Assembly (NCBI GenBank): GCA_937951485.1
Contig: CALEDJ010000073.1
Coordinates: 1-11,119 of the forward strand
Length of the DNA stretch: 11,119 bases
Direction of reading: 5' to 3'
Source: an uncultured bacterium
GTDB taxonomy: Bacteria; Hydrogenedentota; Hydrogenedentia; Hydrogenedentales; CAILVY01
Part shown: one piece after another, positions 8,203 to 11,119 of the stretch
Layout: the number at the start of each line of letters is the position of its first letter
Position numbering within the stretch: position 1 is the stretch's first letter
Translations under genes and position numbers: made by a program
Notes under the pieces: model-generated
The model's input: only the letters and a program-made list of their open reading frames with translations
What the model was told of the DNA's origin: nothing
Databases searched by the model: none

Positions 8203-10614
8203 CTATGGCTCCAGAGGAAGCAGTTCCCATGATTCCGGATTCTCGATGCGGACGGAGAACCCCTCCGGAACCGTGATTGCATAACGCAGCGTTTTCGCTT
8301 CTCTGCGCCACGCAAGTGTAATTTCTGAATTCCCGACAGGGATACGCCCCTGGCAGGACTTCAGCGGCACATCGGCAAAGCGCACCCGCACTTCCTTGTT
8401 GACGGGGTCAATGTGGCGCAGACCCAGCACATCGCGATAGAGGGTGACGACGATGTGCGAGGCGAAGCCGTGATTCAGGCTCGCATAATCGCCGATGTTC
8501 TCCCACAAGGTTCCCGTGCGTTCGGCCATGTACAGCAGATAATCAATCGCCTCTTCCAGAATCTGTTGGGAGCATCCCGCGCGCGAAAGCAATTCGAGGC
8601 GAATCATGTTGCCGATAAAGGCATTCGCTTCATGGATTTCAGGATATGCCTTCGTGTCTTTGCGTTTCGGACCGAATTCCTCGCACAACCGCCGCCATAA
8701 TTCCGGATGGGATTCCGGCGTGGCCACCCCGAAATAGAACGCGAAATACTGGCATACCTCGGTGCGGTTTTCCGTCACTTCCAGGCGGCCCTCTTTGCGC
8801 ACCGCGTTGTCCACGAAAAATTCGCCATCATAAGATTGACGCCGGATCACCTCAAGGATTTGTTCGGCCTCCTTTTCCAACGCTTCCAGATCATACAGAC
8901 GCGCCGCCGTGGACAAGGCCGCCGCATAGAGCATGTTGGAGGGATAGTTCACGTCCTGCACGAAACGGTTGGCCGCAGACCATTCCACAAAAACCCAACT
9001 CTCCAGTTTCTCCAACAGGCCGTCTTCGTTCCGAAATCGTTTGAAATAATCGAAGAGCGCAAGCACCTTCGACTTCAGCGCATCCGCAAGAACACGGTCC
9101 CCGCTGCGCTCGACGTATTCGCCCAGTTGCAGCACGAACCACAACGCCCAGTTCGGAATGAACACGCCATCATAGTGATCCGCCGGATAGCACATCGGAA
9201 GCATGCCCTCCGGTAAGTGCGCAAAACGTTCCGGCAGCAGGTAGTTCTCCAGAAAATTGCGCTCCACACGCGTGTCACCCGACAGCAACATCGCAGACCG
9301 CGCCGTGAAAAACGAATCACACAGCCAGCCCGCCCGTTCCCGGTGCGGACAATCCATGAAAATATCCAGGGCGTTCTGCGCAAAAGTCGTCACGCCCGCC
9401 GCGAACAATGTGTTCAGTCGCGCATCGTCCGCCACGAATTCCGCCCGTGTGGTGTCCGGGTTCTCATATAGACGCAGGCCGATGCCCGAAACCTCGCATG
9501 CACCGTCCAGCGCGATGATTTTCAAATACCGCAAGGTGTACGGCTCAAAAGATTCCAGTACGTATTCGCCCGCTTCCAGACGACAGGCGATCGCATTCAC
9601 GCAGCCAAGTCGTTTGAAGTTCACATCGCCCTCATGCAGCATTTCGTCAAAGGTCACATACAGGCGCACGGGTGACGCGCACGCCACCCGCAACTGGACA
9701 AATCCGCTCAGGTTCACGCCCAAATCGAGAATCTGATATCCTTTCTCGGGGATATGCAACGACGCGTCGGGATCATACGGCGCATTTTGCGCCATGCTGG
9801 AAACATTCCTGATGCGCTCGACCTCATACGAAACGATGTATTCCAGTTCATTTTCAGGATACCCCCCCAGTTTTGGTCCGATATCCTTCAGGCTGCGGTC
9901 GCGCCAATAAGACCGCAGTCTCTCCAGTTCCTCGACGCTGCCCTGCGAGACCAGTCCCACGGCGGCGCGCGACTGCAGCACGGGGTAGGGGACCCCGCGC
10001 GGCAGCAGTCGTTTCGGCTCGGTCTCAGCGCATGCGGTTATTGGGAATCCCACGTCGGGGTCAATGCGCCACCGGTCATATTCGGGACGCATCCGGTAGG
10101 CTTCCATGAACGGCCGCTGGAAACTGTAGCGCTGCACCTTCTGCACCCGCTCCGGCAACACGCTTGCGGCAAATTCCCCGCCGGGCGCGCCGGTTGCGGC
10201 GAGAATTTTTCCGTTTACCTCAACTTCCGCCTGCAGGAACGATGGTTGATCGAGCAGATAGTAACTGTTGACGTTGTAGCCCGCCACCTCAATCGCTACC
10301 ACATTGCGCCCGGGAGTCAACAGGCCGCTTATGTCCCACGCATCCACGCGATACCAGCCATGCGGCCCGCGCGCTGGGCCATAGCCCGCCATATGCCCGT
10401 TCACGAACGCCCGATATACCGTCGAAGCGGTGAGGCGAAGAACGGCAGATGTTCCCTCCGGCGCATCCACCACCGCCCGGAATCCCACAAACAGATTCCG
10501 CTCCGTCTCCCGGCCTTCCGGCCACACCGGCCTGGCTTTCTGAAACCCTGGTTCAAGAACGTCCTGAGTCGCTGCAACATTCATCATGGCGATCACCAAT
10601 ATCATCCCCGACAT
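8203..10614 (-). CDS. GH78-like alpha-L-rhamnosidase
   Basis: This 803-aa glycoside hydrolase is expected to release terminal alpha-L-rhamnose from glycosides or polysaccharides by an inverting mechanism. The N-terminal part (about 40-135) is a beta-sandwich typical of bacterial rhamnosidases, with YRAFVNGHMAGYGPARGPHGWYR. A further beta region lies at 290-385. The (alpha/alpha)6 barrel starts near 390. D421, E426 and D433 in DCPHRERAGWLCD keep the spacing of the substrate-binding acidic residues described in Bacillus RhaB, and E705 in GTLWE fits the other key acid. SLNHG (712-716) is also typical. The N-terminus (MSGMILVIAMMNVAA) is hydrophobic and may be a weak signal peptide lacking basic residues. 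The start ATG at 10614 is preceded by GGAAGGGA. The gene converges on the HEAT gene with a 28-bp gap and no clear terminator. It has its own promoter. Rhamnose specificity is inferred. Confidence 0.88.
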   Translation of the reverse strand: MSGMILVIAMMNVAATQDVLEPGFQKARPVWPEGRETERNLFVGFRAVVDAPEGTSAVLRLTASTVYRAFVNGHMAGYGPARGPHGWYRVDAWDISGLLTPGRNVVAIEVAGYNVNSYYLLDQPSFLQAEVEVNGKILAATGAPGGEFAASVLPERVQKVQRYSFQRPFMEAYRMRPEYDRWRIDPDVGFPITACAETEPKRLLPRGVPYPVLQSRAAVGLVSQGSVEELERLRSYWRDRSLKDIGPKLGGYPENELEYIVSYEVERIRNVSSMAQNAPYDPDASLHIPEKGYQILDLGVNLSGFVQLRVACASPVRLYVTFDEMLHEGDVNFKRLGCVNAIACRLEAGEYVLESFEPYTLRYLKIIALDGACEVSGIGLRLYENPDTTRAEFVADDARLNTLFAAGVTTFAQNALDIFMDCPHRERAGWLCDSFFTARSAMLLSGDTRVERNFLENYLLPERFAHLPEGMLPMCYPADHYDGVFIPNWALWFVLQLGEYVERSGDRVLADALKSKVLALFDYFKRFRNEDGLLEKLESWVFVEWSAANRFVQDVNYPSNMLYAAALSTAARLYDLEALEKEAEQILEVIRRQSYDGEFFVDNAVRKEGRLEVTENRTEVCQYFAFYFGVATPESHPELWRRLCEEFGPKRKDTKAYPEIHEANAFIGNMIRLELLSRAGCSQQILEEAIDYLLYMAERTGTLWENIGDYASLNHGFASHIVVTLYRDVLGLRHIDPVNKEVRVRFADVPLKSCQGRIPVGNSEITLAWRREAKTLRYAITVPEGFSVRIENPESWELLPLEP

Positions 10615-10657
10615 GTGTAATCCCTTCCGTAGTCGTTTTGTTCAGCACACGCCATCA

Positions 10658-10678
10658 CGATGAGTCCTTCACTCATCG
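10658..10678 (-). promoter_or_regulatory. Perfect 8-bp palindrome in the rhamnosidase leader
   Basis: CGATGAGT (10658-10665) and ACTCATCG (10671-10678) are exact inverted repeats around a 5-bp centre. They lie between the predicted transcription start (about 10692) and the start codon at 10614. No T run follows on either strand, so it is not an intrinsic terminator. It could be an operator for a dimeric regulator or an mRNA hairpin. Confidence 0.5.
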
Positions 10679-10698
10679 GTCCCCAGACAATTCACGCT

Positions 10699-10727
10699 AT
10701 TGTATCCACAGGGGGCCTGACTCACAA
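10699..10727 (-). promoter_or_regulatory. sigma70-type promoter for the rhamnosidase gene
   Basis: On the minus strand, -35 TTGTGA (10727-10722, 4 of 6) and -10 TACAAT (10704-10699, 5 of 6) are separated by 17 bp. The predicted leader is about 78 nt long and carries the palindrome at 10658-10678. Confidence 0.55.
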
Positions 10728-10733
10728 AAAAAG

Positions 10734-10787
10734 TACGTTGTTCACGCTTCAGCATGTCCCTACGTTGTTCACGCTTCAGCGTGCCCG
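10734..10787. repeat. 27-bp tandem duplication with hairpin core
   Basis: Two adjacent 27-bp copies (10734-10760, 10761-10787) differ at three positions. Each contains TACGTTGTTCACGCTTCAGC. The second copy has a perfect 5-bp hairpin, CACGC-TTCA-GCGTG; the first has one mismatch in it. It looks like a small intergenic palindromic repeat. It lies just upstream of the rhamnosidase -35 box. Confidence 0.8.
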
Positions 10788-10803
10788 TTTTTCTTCCTTT
10801 TTT

Positions 10804-10838
10804 GTCATTTCGAGGTGGCATAAGCGACCGAGAAATCC
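10804..10838. repeat. REP-like imperfect palindrome
   Basis: GTCATTTCGAG (10804-10814) and CGAGAAATCC (10829-10838) frame a short imperfect inverted repeat. This resembles the GTCATTTCGAG...GAGAAATC type of intergenic repeat found in many bacterial genomes. Assignment is by resemblance only. Confidence 0.4.
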
Positions 10839-10860
10839 TGGTTTGGGGGCAGTGCTGTCC

Positions 10861-10940
10861 AAAATATGCTTAGCGTTGAGAATAGCCTTCGAACATATCG
10901 GCCTTCCCCCTCACCCCACCCCTCTCCCGGAGGGAGAGGG
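10861..10940 (-). repeat. 80-bp inverted repeat, right copy
   Basis: This is the reverse-complement partner of 92-171 (74 of 80 matching, no gaps). It places the CCCTCTCCC palindromic core towards the outer edge of the window, as on the left. The two copies bracket all eight genes. Identity drops immediately inward of 10861. Confidence 0.85.
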
Positions 10941-10974
10941 AGCAGATTTGACAGCGACAAATATGACGCCATAT

Positions 10975-11119
10975 CCCCACCCCTCTCCCTCCGGGAGAGG
11001 GCGTTTACCGCGCCACCTGCGGCATGCTGTTGCTCCCTCTCCCTCCGGGAGAGGACGTTTACCGCGCCACCTGCGGCATGCTGTTGCTCCCTCTCCCTCC
11101 GGGAGAGGACGTTTACCGC
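10975..11119. repeat. 54-bp tandem direct repeat array (right edge)
   Basis: Two identical 54-bp units (11003-11056, 11057-11110) are followed by 9 bases of a third that runs off the window. A partial unit containing the CCCTCTCCC/GGGAGAGG core (10975-11002) precedes them. The units are about 81% identical to the left-edge units and in the same orientation, although the adjacent 80-bp repeats are inverted. Between this array and the 80-bp repeat is a 34-bp AT-richer spacer (10941-10974) in which I see nothing else. Confidence 0.88.

Noticed and set aside
9754-10620. Plus-strand open frame of 288 codons opposite the rhamnosidase
   Set aside because: It lies entirely within the confidently identified GH78-like gene on the other strand and has no domain signature.
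10771-10800. Plus-strand intrinsic terminator (hairpin followed by T-rich tract)
   Set aside because: The 5-bp hairpin is separated from the T run, and no plus-strand gene in the window reads into it.
10975-11119. CRISPR array
   Set aside because: Units are contiguous 54-bp tandem repeats without variable spacers, and no cas genes are present.

Overview
The window is about 11.1 kb of moderately GC-rich bacterial DNA. It holds eight intact protein genes, three intergenic regions with promoter- or terminator-like signals, and repeats at both edges. The gene set suggests a Gram-negative-type bacterium from a polysaccharide-degrading lineage such as PVC, Hydrogenedentota or Sumerlaeota: an MsmK/UgpC-type sugar ABC ATPase, a NodB-fold deacetylase, galactokinase, prepilin-like proteins with Ca-loop sequences, a HEAT-repeat protein and a GH78-like rhamnosidase. 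That placement is a low-confidence guess from gene content, because no rRNA or other marker is present. Both edges lie inside tandem repeats, so this may be a whole contig that broke in repeats.

Layout. Bases 1-171 hold a 54-bp tandem repeat array running into an 80-bp repeat, which recurs inverted at 10861-10940. A good sigma70-type promoter (197-225) then drives a carbohydrate block on the plus strand: orphan ABC ATPase (300-1406), polysaccharide deacetylase (1459-2211) and galactokinase (2231-3397, TTG start). This block ends near a small terminator-like hairpin (3415-3433). The 388-bp gap that follows contains a second promoter candidate and what looks like a structured mRNA leader, including a UUCG-capped hairpin. 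It precedes a tight four-gene plus-strand operon: PilV/GspI-like prepilin (3786-4253), PilW/GspJ-like prepilin (4266-4901), a very large PilX/GspK-like protein with a CxxCH motif (4927-7245), and a secreted HEAT-repeat protein (7272-8174). A convergent minus-strand gene for a GH78-like alpha-L-rhamnosidase (10614-8203) has its own promoter and a perfect palindrome in its leader. Bases 10734-11119 are packed with four kinds of repeat.

How the genes fit together (inference). The rhamnosidase would release rhamnose from plant or algal polysaccharide or glycosides. The ATPase could energise sugar import through permeases encoded elsewhere, and galactokinase feeds galactose into the Leloir pathway. 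The pilin operon has the I-J-K (V-W-X) order of a pseudopilus or pilus tip complex, but none of the assembly machinery is here. The most notable observation is the heme-c-type CxxCH motif, together with EF-hand-like loops, in the oversized K/X-like tip protein. Next are the structured leader before that operon and the mirrored repeat architecture at the two edges.
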